A stretch of 64,000 bases of DNA, taken from the NCBI GenBank assembly GCA_039809865.1, contig JBDHVW010000024.1, forward strand, positions 1 through 64,000, given 5' to 3'. Of the stretch, positions 1 to 7,196 are shown one piece after another. The notes under the pieces were generated by a model. It was given only the letters and a program-made list of their open reading frames with translations. It ran no database searches and had not been told where the DNA came from. A program made the position numbers and the translations under genes. Numbering within the stretch: the first letter of the stretch is position 1; each line of letters begins with the position of its first letter. The DNA is from QWHO01 sp039809865 (GTDB lineage Bacteria; Vulcanimicrobiota; Xenobia; Xenobiales; QWHO01).

Positions 1-34
1 GAGACCCCCCGCCGCCCCCGCCAGCCCGCCAGGT

Positions 35-114
35 TCGTTCCCCTGAATGAAGATTCTCGCGCGAAGGGAACGAGGTCGTTCCTCCGACTGGTGATTCGCG
101 CGTAAGGGGAACGA
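35..114. repeat. Tandem pair of 39-nt hairpin repeats
   Basis: Two adjacent 39-nt units (35-73 and 76-114) each begin with TCGTTCC and end with GGAACGA, so each can fold into a stem, with GATTC and CGCGCG in the loop. The outer and inner arms also share one centre of symmetry near 74.5, giving a nested dyad. A weaker third similarity starts near 140. No gene overlaps. It may be an intergenic REP-like element or an operator; function unknown. Confidence 0.6.
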
Positions 115-169
115 AGTCCCCCGCCCCCGCCTTGACCCGATGATCCGCGCACGAGCTGTGCCAGGCGCG

Positions 170-206
170 AAAATAAACACGCCCTCCCCGCCGGGGAGGG
201 CGTGTT
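170..206 (-). terminator. Rho-independent terminator of the 230-820 operon
   Basis: A perfect 14-bp stem (AACACGCCCTCCCC at 176-189 pairs with 193-206) has a 3-nt loop. On the minus strand the hairpin is followed by a T-rich run (TTTATTTT at about 177-170). It lies just downstream of the minus-strand gene ending at 230. Confidence 0.85.
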
Positions 207-229
207 CGCTGGAACCAGCTCCAAGACGG

Positions 230-547
230 TCAGGCCATGATCGCTTTGCAGAACTCCGCGTTGGACTTGCTGCTGGTGGCCAGCCAGTTGTTGGTCGAGT
301 CTTGCTGCATCTCGAAGATCTTGGTCTGAGTGTCGCGCAGGATCTTCATGCGCTCCTGCTGGGCCTTCTGGGCCTCGGCCAGCATCTGCATCCAGATGGT
401 GTTGGCCTGCTGGCGGTCGGACATCGCCATCTGCATCCAGGCCGCGTTCTGCGCCTGGTTGGGCAGCTGGCTCATGTCGGGGAACGTGGGGCCCATGAAC
501 ATCGGCATGCTGGTGGGATTCACCGTGGTTTCATTGAGGGAAGTCAT
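230..547 (-). CDS. Small Met/Gln-rich helical protein, unknown
   Basis: This 105-residue protein is not recognised. It is rich in Met, Gln, Asn and Ala, with a Pro/Met-rich first 30 residues followed by predicted amphipathic helices (roughly residues 30-90). There is no signal peptide or membrane segment. An AAGGAG ribosome-binding site lies at 557-562, well spaced from the ATG. It follows the 572-820 gene by 24 nt and the pair ends at a strong terminator, so the two are probably one operon. The Gln-rich helical composition could suit a structural or exported filament-like protein, but nothing proves it. Confidence 0.7.
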   Translation of the reverse strand: MTSLNETTVNPTSMPMFMGPTFPDMSQLPNQAQNAAWMQMAMSDRQQANTIWMQMLAEAQKAQQERMKILRDTQTKIFEMQQDSTNNWLATSSKSNAEFCKAIMA

Positions 548-571
548 GATTTGAGTCTCCTTTTCTTTCTT

Positions 572-820
572 CTAGCTGCGCAGCATCGCGCCGAGCTGAT
601 ACTGGAACTTGCCCATCGCGGCGCCCACCGCGTAAGTCAACTCGCCATCCTCGACCTCGGCCACCGGCTGCTGCGGGATGATGTCCTGGGCCCAGTGCGA
701 GAGGCATACGTCATCCTCCAGGTTCACTTCCACGGAGACCTGGTGGTGGTTGACGATGCTCCCGATCCAGGCCTTCAGGCCTTCGGTCAGCATCTGGGGG
801 AAGAGGTCGGCGGTTTTCAT
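572..820 (-). CDS. Small acidic protein, unknown
   Basis: This 82-residue protein has no recognised family. It is acidic in the middle (a VEVNLEDD stretch) and has no signal or membrane segment. A CCTGAGGAGG ribosome-binding site at 831-840 precedes the ATG. It is the first gene of a two-gene operon with 230-547. The upstream region has a candidate -10 on the minus strand (TAAGCT at 862-867) and a 17-nt palindrome at 875-891 just upstream of it, suggesting repressor control. Size and pairing recall chaperone/substrate pairs, but that is speculative. Confidence 0.65.
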   Translation of the reverse strand: MKTADLFPQMLTEGLKAWIGSIVNHHQVSVEVNLEDDVCLSHWAQDIIPQQPVAEVEDGELTYAVGAAMGKFQYQLGAMLRS

Positions 821-874
821 CGGGGTTGTTCCTCCTCAGGGTGGGCGTCGATTCCGCCCTGAGCTTACGAGGCC

Positions 875-891
875 AGACTTTCGGAAAGTCT
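875..891. promoter_or_regulatory. Palindrome AGACTTTCGGAAAGTCT, candidate operator
   Basis: A 17-nt perfect palindrome sits immediately upstream of the candidate minus-strand -10 box (862-867) of the 572-820 gene. Related TTTCCGAAA-type cores occur at 898-907, 1254-1265 and 14175-14186, each in an intergenic promoter region. Confidence 0.4.
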
Positions 892-934
892 TCGCATGTT
901 TCCGAAATGTAACACCGATGTTGCTATTTTGTGA

Positions 935-1192
935 TCAGGCGGAGGGGTTTCGTAACATCCTCAGCTCCCGATCCACCCGGCGCGCGGTCCGGGCCAGCGG
1001 AACCGGGTAGTCCAGGGCGTGCTGCTCCCACAGATACTCGATGTCCAGGCGCAGCTTCTCCACCTCGCGCCCCGCCCATGTCTCCTGGATGAGGAAGCGA
1101 TACTCGCGCTCGAGCGACTCCAGCAGCCCGCTGTCGCGCGAGCCCACCCGCCAGCTGTGATAGAGCAATTCTTCCAGACTCTGGATGAACAT
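935..1192 (-). CDS. Small helical protein, unknown
   Basis: This 85-residue, charged, mostly helical protein has a Trp/Tyr-rich core and an Arg-rich C-terminus. I chose the ATG at 1192 because GAGGAG lies 8 nt upstream; a longer reading frame exists but its extra part antisenses the neighbouring gene. It is divergent from the 1298 gene. No family is recognised. Confidence 0.55.
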   Translation of the reverse strand: MFIQSLEELLYHSWRVGSRDSGLLESLEREYRFLIQETWAGREVEKLRLDIEYLWEQHALDYPVPLARTARRVDRELRMLRNPSA

Positions 1193-1285
1193 TTCCGCCA
1201 CTCCTCGATGCAATTTGGCAACATGTTGTTTACAGGTTGGAAACAACCGCCGTCCTTCCGAAAGGTCGGCGATGGGATCCGGATT

Positions 1286-1291
1286 TATCCT
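1286..1291 (+). promoter_or_regulatory. -10 box TATCCT, 6 nt before ATG 1298 (leaderless)
   Basis: TATCCT lies 6 nt upstream of the ATG, so transcription would start at or next to the start codon. No Shine-Dalgarno sequence is present. The same layout precedes several other genes in the window. Confidence 0.55.
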
Positions 1292-1297
1292 CGGGGC

Positions 1298-1594
1298 ATG
1301 AAAGCACTCGATGTCGTCGCCCTGTTCAAGTCCCTCCTGACCGAAGAGCCGGCCCCGGCCTGCGAGGTCGCGAGCCAGCCGGCCGACCGCGTGGAGCTCA
1401 GCATGGAGGCCACCCTGAGCCTCGAGGCGGAACACGCCGACCAGCCCGCGTGGAATCGTCCGACCAGCCTGGAGCAGATCGTCAGCCTGGGCCGCTCTCG
1501 TTATGGACTTGGCAGCGGCAGCCACGGGGCGTCCCCCACGTTCGCTCCGCCGACGATGCGCGCGTGGGGAAGCCCGCTGGCGCTGCTGCGCTAG
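1298..1594 (+). CDS. Short protein with N-terminal DRVELS motif, unknown
   Basis: A 98-residue protein of unknown function. The ATG at 1298 is chosen over upstream in-frame starts because a -10 box (TATCCT, 1286-1291) sits 6 nt before it. Residues 30-35 read DRVELS, the peptide also seen near residue 30 of five other proteins here. The rest is low in hydrophobic residues, with no signal or membrane segment. It lies 62 bp before the start of the 1,549-residue gene on the same strand. Confidence 0.55.
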   Translation: MKALDVVALFKSLLTEEPAPACEVASQPADRVELSMEATLSLEAEHADQPAWNRPTSLEQIVSLGRSRYGLGSGSHGASPTFAPPTMRAWGSPLALLR

Positions 1595-1643
1595 GATCGA
1601 AACTAACTCCCGGGCCTTTCGTAGATCTTTCAGCGGCCGCGGC

Positions 1644-1649
1644 TATCCT
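1644..1649 (+). promoter_or_regulatory. -10 box TATCCT, 7 nt before ATG 1657 (leaderless)
   Basis: TATCCT followed by 7 nt and the ATG. No ribosome-binding site is visible, supporting leaderless expression and the start at 1657 rather than the upstream in-frame codons. Confidence 0.6.
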
Positions 1650-1656
1650 CGGTAGG

Positions 1657-4600
1657 ATGAGGATTCTACCCCTTTCGCCCCGGCCTGCCACGCGCTTCGA
1701 CGCCCCCCGCGTCGCGGCGTCCACGCCCGAGCCAGAGCCGGCCGATCGAGTGCAGCTGAAAGAAGCCCCCGCGCCCCCGCCCGCCGGGCAACTGGCCCGC
1801 ACCGGTCTGGACACGGCCGCCGCCCTGGCCGGGTTTCAGGGCAGAACGCGCTGGGAGTGGTGGATCCTCAAGACGCCCTGGCGCTCCTGCGAGCCCGACA
1901 GGGCCAGGGAGATCAGGCGCGCCGACGGCCCCTGGATGAGCGTCCGCGGCGGACTGCAGGACGCGGCCGCGTCCTATCAGGCCTATGAGCACCTGCACCA
2001 GGGAGTGCGCTCCTTCCAGGGCGACTGGAAAGCCTTGCACGATTCCCAACTGGGCCAGGCCTGGGACGACAGTCCCGACGAGCCGTACGGCCCCAATGAG
2101 AACCGCTCGCTCACGAGCAGCCCGATCTGCCTGGTCGACCTGAAGCGCTGCCAGCTCACGTTCCGCGAGCGGCACTCCCTCGAGCGCAGCTACGACAACG
2201 TGCACCTCGAGGCGTCCCGGGACGGCCAGAGCTGGACCGCCGTCCACCAGTTCCAGGGTGACTCCGGGGGCACGCGGACGCAGCAGTTCGACCTGTCCGC
2301 CTACGACGGCGACACGGTGCAACTCCGCTTCCGCCTGACCTCGGACGGATCCACCCAGCTCGAGGGCATGACTTTTGGCGATCTGGCCATCACCGGCCAG
2401 CACAAGGACGGAGCCGCGCGCACCCTGCGCGTGGACGCGGGCGACCCCGCGAGCGACCGGGAGCGCCTGCAGCAGGTGGCGCGCGAGGTCGCTCCCGAGC
2501 AGCGGCTGGCGGCCATGGGGGCGCTGGGCTACCTCGGCGACCGGCTGGGAACGAGCGGGCAGGCCCTGGCGCTGTGGCCCTCCGCCCGGCTCATGCTCGA
2601 CCGTCCGGACCTGCAGGCCCGCCTGAACGAGCTGCTCGACCTGAGCGCGCTGGTGGGCGCCCGGGGCGCCAACCAGGTGTGGCCCACCCTGAACGACCGC
2701 AGTCCCGCGGACCGCAAGCAAGACCAGGCCGAGCTTCGCGCCCTGGTCGACACGTTCAAGCCGGCCGGAGCTGTGCAGCTCTGGGCCGTGTACGACGCCA
2801 GACAGCCGGACGCGCTCGACCGGCTGGGCGCCCTGCAGCAGCTCGCGCACGGACTGGGCCCCGAAGCGGCCGCCCCCGCCTTTCGCGCGCTCGAGGGTCG
2901 TCCCGGCAGCTGGGAGCAGCGCTGCCAGGCCAGCCTGGCGGCCCACCGGCTGCACCAGCTGGGTCACGCCTCGCAGCCGATGGAGCTGTACAATCGCATC
3001 CGCCACCTGCCGTCCGACAAGCTGGCCCAGATGGGCGGCCTGGCCGAGCATCTCACGCGCGGCTGGCGCCCCGAGGGAAGGTGGGGGAGGGCCGACGAGC
3101 TGCGCTGGGGACAGGTCTGGTCGGACAGCCCGGACGGTCCCTACGATGCGAACGCCAACCAGAGCCTCACTTCGAGCTATCTGGACGTGCGCGACCTCGG
3201 CTCGCCAACGGTCCACATGACGGCCGCCTGGGAGCTGGAGCGCAACTACGACAAGGTAAACCTGGAGTGCTCGCCGGACGGCCAGGAGTGGACCACCCTC
3301 AAGAGCTTCTCGGGCAGCCAGGCCAAAAGCAGTGTCGACGTGCCGCTCACCGGCTTCACGAAAGGCTACCTGCGGCTGCGCCTCACCAGCGACGGGTCCA
3401 CCCAGCTCGAAGGGATGCGCTTCTCCGACTTCTGCATCCGGGGCGATCTCAAAGGGGTGCCGGTGGAGAGGCGCATCGACAGCGCCTGGAGCAAGGCCGC
3501 TCCGAAGCTGGAGAAGCTTCTGCAAACGGTGCTGGGAGCCGAGGACCAGGCCGCCACTCTGGGCGCGCTGGCGGCCTCGGCGCAAGAGATCGGGGACGGC
3601 GACCGCGCCCTGGCCATCTGGCCGAGCCTGAAGCAAGAGCTGAGCGAGCCGGACTTCGAGGAGCGGCGTAAGTTCGTCACCGAGCTGACGCGGCGCGCCG
3701 GTCCCGAGGCGGCCCTGGAGGTCTGGTCCCAGGTGCGCACCGGTGACAGCGCTGCACGACAGGCCGCGCTGGCCAAGGTGGACGAGCTCCAGAAGGCCGG
3801 CCAGTCGCCATCCGAGGCGGTCTGGATGGGCAGCGCCCTGGTGTCTCAACTGGGTCAGCCGGACCTGCCCGCGCGCCAGGCCGAGCTGCTCAAACTGAGC
3901 GCCAGCGTGGGTGCCAGGGCGGCTGCCCGGGCCGCCAACGAGCTGGAGCGGCTCGATCCCCAGCGGCCCTGGCAAGAGCGCGCCTCGCTGTATCAGTCGG
4001 CCCGGCGCCTGCTGCTGATCGGGGGAGCCGAGCCCGAGCGCGCGGCCATCCTGCAACTCTACGGACGGCTGAAGGTGTTGCCCACCGCCGAAGCTTCCGC
4101 GCTGGCGGCTCTGGGCGAGAAGGCCGCCTTCACGGTCAAAGCCGAAGCGCCCTGGAGCGCCATCCCCGGAGGCTGGTCGGATAGCCCGGACAAGAACTAC
4201 CCGAGCCACGCCGATGCGAGTCTGTTCCTGGGAGAGATCTCGCTGCAGGGCCTTACGCGTCCGCGTCTCACGATGCAGGGCCGCTACGAATTCGAGCGCA
4301 ACTACGACTCGGTGTCGGTCGAAGGCAGGCGTCCGGGGCGCGACTGGGAGCTGGCGGCCACCTTCACCGGGTCGCAACCGCAGGTCCAGACGCTGAGCGC
4401 GGATCTCTCCACGTTCGCGGGCGACCGCGTGGAGCTGCGCCTGCGCCTGAAGTCGGACGGCTCCACCGAGCTGGCGGGGATGGACTTCACCCAGCTGGCC
4501 GTCCGCGCCACGGACGCGGCCACCGGCGACGACGTCGTGTTGCTGCCCGCCGGCTCGCGGCCTCCCGGCGAGGTGCGCCGCGAGCTGATCGACACCGTGC

Positions 4601-6306
4601 TGAAGAGTCCGGATCCCTCGCGGGCGCTGGACGTCATCGCCCGCGCCACCGAACGCCTTGGCTCGCCCGAGGGCGGTTTGGCGCTGCACCAGCGCATCGG
4701 CCAGCGCCTGAGCGACGCAGCATTGGTGGAGCGGAACCTGGTGCTGATGGAGAGCTTCGCGGACTCGGCTCAGCTCGCCCCCCTGGTGCACGACGACGCC
4801 GAGCTGAAGGCTCTGCAGGCGCTCGCCGCCGGGGCCGGGCCGAAGGCCGACCTGGTCAAGCTCTGGAAGGGCCTGGGCGCGGGCCCCGAGCTCGCCGAGC
4901 GCGCCGCCTGCCTGGGCGCGCTGGCGGCCCGATTGGATACGCGCAGCGCCCTGCAGGCGATGAGCGCCCTGCAGAAGGACACCGGACGGCCCTGGACCGA
5001 GCGCCAGGCCATGTACACGAGCGCGGTCGCGCTGGCGAAGGCGACCGACCAGGAGCCGCTCACGCTCTATTCGGCTCTGGGCGGCCTGAGCCCGGCCTCG
5101 ATCACCAGCCTGGGCGAGCTGGGGGCGCAGGCGCAGCGCCAGTGGACTCCGAGCGGGTCCTGGGGGCGCGAGCTCAAGCCGGGCTGGGGGCAGGTCTGGT
5201 CCGACAGCCCGGGCAAGCCCTATGCGCCCAACACCGACGCCTGCCTGACCGGACCGCCCCTGTCGCTGCACGGTCTGCATGGCGTGCGCGCCGAGCTGGA
5301 GATCGAGCACGAGCTGGAGCGCAATTACGACAGCGTGAGCCTCGAAGTGGAGACGCCCAACGGTTGGAAGACGGCCACGACGTGGTCCGGGCAGACCCGA
5401 AGGACGTCCACCCGCGTCGACCTCTCGGCCTACGACGGCAAGGAAGTTCGCCTGCGGATGCGCATGAAGTCAGACGGCAGCACCGAGCAGGAAGGCTTCT
5501 CGTTCCGCGGCTTCAAGCTGGTGGGCACCGGCACGGACGGCCGCGAGCGCCAGCTGCCGATGGCCGAGGGCGGACTGGACAAGAAGGCGCTGCGCGCGTT
5601 CGTTTCCACGGCCTTGCGCAACGGGGACGAGAGCTGCCGCCTGCTCAGCGAGCTGGCCGTGGAGCTGGGCGACCTCAACGACGCCCTCAAGCTGTTCGGC
5701 GCCATCGAGAGCGAGCGCGACAAGCCCGACTTCGCCAAGACCCGCCAGGCCCTCACCGAGCTGGTCTCGGCGCTGGGCGGGGTCACCGCCCTGGAGCGGC
5801 ACCAGGAGTTCCTGACCGGCACCGGTGAGGAGCGCCTGCAGCGCGTGCGCAGCTATCGGCTGGCCACGGACCTGGCCGCTCCGCTGGGCCAGGACCGCGA
5901 CGCGCTCTACGCGCGCCTGCGCGGCTCCACGTTGACCAGCGGCTCGTGCGGGCACATGCGCGGGATGGCCGCCAAAGACAACTGGGAGGCGCTGTTGGCG
6001 CTCGGCACCGAGGCCGAGCGTGCGCCCGAGCGGCGCGAGCGCACCCTGGAGCTGCTGGCCTCGCTCTCGAACGAGCAGCGGGGCGAGATGCTGCGCGCCC
6101 TCGACCTGGCCGTGCGGGCCGGCAAGCTGACCCGCGAGTCCCCCGGCGACGTGCTGGAGAAGGCCATCCCGGTCATGCTGGTCTCGGGCTCGGCCTCGCA
6201 CGCCATCGAGCAGGTGCTCACCGCCGGGCTGACCGGCATCCGTGAGACCGAGGAGCAGGTCATCGTGGGCGGGGTGGTGGTGCGCCGCAAAGTCAGCGAG
6301 GGGTAG
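1657..6306 (+). CDS. Giant protein with four InhA-type MAM-like modules
   Basis: A 1,549-residue protein. Residues 30-34 carry the DRVQL motif. Four beta-sandwich modules begin near residues 136, 486, 838 and 1176, each with a WxDSPxxxY start, an LERxYDxVxLE strand and an [RK]LRLxSDGSTxxxG end. This pattern matches the MAM-like domain attached to immune inhibitor A and related secreted bacterial proteins. Modules are about 110-115 residues, separated by about 235 residues of Leu/Ala-rich helices, giving an internal period near 1.05 kb. There is no signal peptide or membrane segment, unusual for this fold. The C-terminus (QVIVGGVVVRRK) resembles that of the 49369-50802 protein. Function unknown; possibly a binding scaffold. 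Confidence 0.85.
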   Translation: MRILPLSPRPATRFDAPRVAASTPEPEPADRVQLKEAPAPPPAGQLARTGLDTAAALAGFQGRTRWEWWILKTPWRSCEPDRAREIRRADGPWMSVRGGLQDAAASYQAYEHLHQGVRSFQGDWKALHDSQLGQAWDDSPDEPYGPNENRSLTSSPICLVDLKRCQLTFRERHSLERSYDNVHLEASRDGQSWTAVHQFQGDSGGTRTQQFDLSAYDGDTVQLRFRLTSDGSTQLEGMTFGDLAITGQHKDGAARTLRVDAGDPASDRERLQQVAREVAPEQRLAAMGALGYLGDRLGTSGQALALWPSARLMLDRPDLQARLNELLDLSALVGARGANQVWPTLNDRSPADRKQDQAELRALVDTFKPAGAVQLWAVYDARQPDALDRLGALQQLAHGLGPEAAAPAFRALEGRPGSWEQRCQASLAAHRLHQLGHASQPMELYNRIRHLPSDKLAQMGGLAEHLTRGWRPEGRWGRADELRWGQVWSDSPDGPYDANANQSLTSSYLDVRDLGSPTVHMTAAWELERNYDKVNLECSPDGQEWTTLKSFSGSQAKSSVDVPLTGFTKGYLRLRLTSDGSTQLEGMRFSDFCIRGDLKGVPVERRIDSAWSKAAPKLEKLLQTVLGAEDQAATLGALAASAQEIGDGDRALAIWPSLKQELSEPDFEERRKFVTELTRRAGPEAALEVWSQVRTGDSAARQAALAKVDELQKAGQSPSEAVWMGSALVSQLGQPDLPARQAELLKLSASVGARAAARAANELERLDPQRPWQERASLYQSARRLLLIGGAEPERAAILQLYGRLKVLPTAEASALAALGEKAAFTVKAEAPWSAIPGGWSDSPDKNYPSHADASLFLGEISLQGLTRPRLTMQGRYEFERNYDSVSVEGRRPGRDWELAATFTGSQPQVQTLSADLSTFAGDRVELRLRLKSDGSTELAGMDFTQLAVRATDAATGDDVVLLPAGSRPPGEVRRELIDTVLKSPDPSRALDVIARATERLGSPEGGLALHQRIGQRLSDAALVERNLVLMESFADSAQLAPLVHDDAELKALQALAAGAGPKADLVKLWKGLGAGPELAERAACLGALAARLDTRSALQAMSALQKDTGRPWTERQAMYTSAVALAKATDQEPLTLYSALGGLSPASITSLGELGAQAQRQWTPSGSWGRELKPGWGQVWSDSPGKPYAPNTDACLTGPPLSLHGLHGVRAELEIEHELERNYDSVSLEVETPNGWKTATTWSGQTRRTSTRVDLSAYDGKEVRLRMRMKSDGSTEQEGFSFRGFKLVGTGTDGRERQLPMAEGGLDKKALRAFVSTALRNGDESCRLLSELAVELGDLNDALKLFGAIESERDKPDFAKTRQALTELVSALGGVTALERHQEFLTGTGEERLQRVRSYRLATDLAAPLGQDRDALYARLRGSTLTSGSCGHMRGMAAKDNWEALLALGTEAERAPERRERTLELLASLSNEQRGEMLRALDLAVRAGKLTRESPGDVLEKAIPVMLVSGSASHAIEQVLTAGLTGIRETEEQVIVGGVVVRRKVSEG

Positions 6307-6451
6307 CTTCGCGGGCGTAGGCCAGGGCGCGCACGCGCAGCCCATCGGCCCGGCGATCGTCGCGCACCATCAAGTGGAGACCGAGCTTGCGGTCGAACTC
6401 CAGCCATTTGAATCCGTGCCGCTGAGCGGCTTCGACACTCGAGAAGATCAT
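6293..6451 (-). CDS. 52-residue basic protein, unknown
   Basis: A 52-residue Arg-rich protein. The ATG at 6451 is chosen because a near-perfect AAAGGAGGT lies at 6461-6469, about 9 nt upstream. Its last codons overlap the 3' end of the converging giant gene by 14 nt. No family recognised; the strong ribosome-binding site argues it is translated. Confidence 0.6.
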   Translation of the reverse strand: MIFSSVEAAQRHGFKWLEFDRKLGLHLMVRDDRRADGLRVRALAYAREATPR

Positions 6452-6603
6452 CGACGCGAGACCTCCTTTCCCCGGCATTATCGGCCGAATGGCACGCGCG
6501 GAAAATGATCCCGGTCAGCTCGGGGAGCCTGATCCAGATCATACTCCCGGCCGGGGAGCCTTCCTAAACTGAGTCGTGGGGGAAAACCCGCCCAATCGAT
6601 TCC

Positions 6604-6609
6604 AGGAGG
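6604..6609 (+). promoter_or_regulatory. Ribosome-binding site AGGAGG deciding the Hsp20 start
   Basis: AGGAGG ends 3 nt before the ATG at 6613 but 9 nt before the ATG at 6619. The spacing favours the second ATG. Confidence 0.7.
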
Positions 6610-6618
6610 AATATGTCC

Positions 6619-7101
6619 ATGGCCAACGATACGCTTGTCAAAACCCCGGAGAAACAGGAGCTGGTCACCACGTGGCCCGACTTCGAGCAATTTCGGAATG
6701 AAATGCAGCAGATGATGAGCTCCATGTTCGCCCGTCCGTTTGGCACCTGGTGGGAAATGCCCGCGATGCCCGCCATTCGCCCCGCGCTCAACCTCTTCCA
6801 GGAGAACGGTAAGCTCGTAGCCGAGCTGGCCGTGCCCGGAATGGAGAAGAAGGACATCAAGATCAACGTCAGCGGTCACATGCTCAGCGTCGAAGGCGAG
6901 TTCAAGAAGGAGGAGAAGACGCAGAAGGAGCGCTCGTTCGTCTCCGAGTGCTACAGCGGCAAGTTCTCCCGCTCCGTTCGCCTGCCGGCCGAGGTGAAGT
7001 CCAAGGACGTTCAGGCCGACCTCAAGGATGGCATGCTGCGGATCACTATGCCTCTGGCGGATCCGAAGAGCCACGAGGTGACTCAGATCCCGATCATGTA
7101 G
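6619..7101 (+). CDS. Hsp20-family small heat shock protein
   Basis: A 160-residue alpha-crystallin-type ATP-independent holdase that would bind unfolding proteins in the cytoplasm. The alpha-crystallin domain runs from about residue 55 to 150, with the typical VAELAVPGMEKKDI, LSVEGEF and YSGKFSRSVRLP blocks and a G-M-L-R-I strand. The C-terminal tail ends IPI, the usual I-x-I anchor that docks into a neighbouring subunit. The start at 6619 is set by AGGAGG spacing; an ATG at 6613 is also possible. A rho-independent terminator follows. I see no CIRCE or HAIR operator upstream. Confidence 0.95.
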   Translation: MANDTLVKTPEKQELVTTWPDFEQFRNEMQQMMSSMFARPFGTWWEMPAMPAIRPALNLFQENGKLVAELAVPGMEKKDIKINVSGHMLSVEGEFKKEEKTQKERSFVSECYSGKFSRSVRLPAEVKSKDVQADLKDGMLRITMPLADPKSHEVTQIPIM

Positions 7102-7117
7102 TCGGGACGGCGAGAGA

Positions 7118-7141
7118 AGCCCCGGTTCCGGGGCTTTTTTT
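7118..7141 (+). terminator. Rho-independent terminator after hsp20
   Basis: AGCCCCGG pairs with CCGGGGCT across a 2-nt loop (or a GTTC tetraloop) and runs into a T tract at 7135-7141. Confidence 0.9.
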
Positions 7142-7196
7142 CATGGGATGATCCCGATCATACGCCGGTCCAGCTCGAGCGTGGTGTGATCGAGGC

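Noticed and set aside
1666..5310. A 1,214-codon open frame antisense to the MAM-like giant gene
   Set aside because: It is a by-product of high G+C third positions; its translation is Gln/Gly/Ala/Arg-rich without domains and the plus strand encodes four clear repeats.
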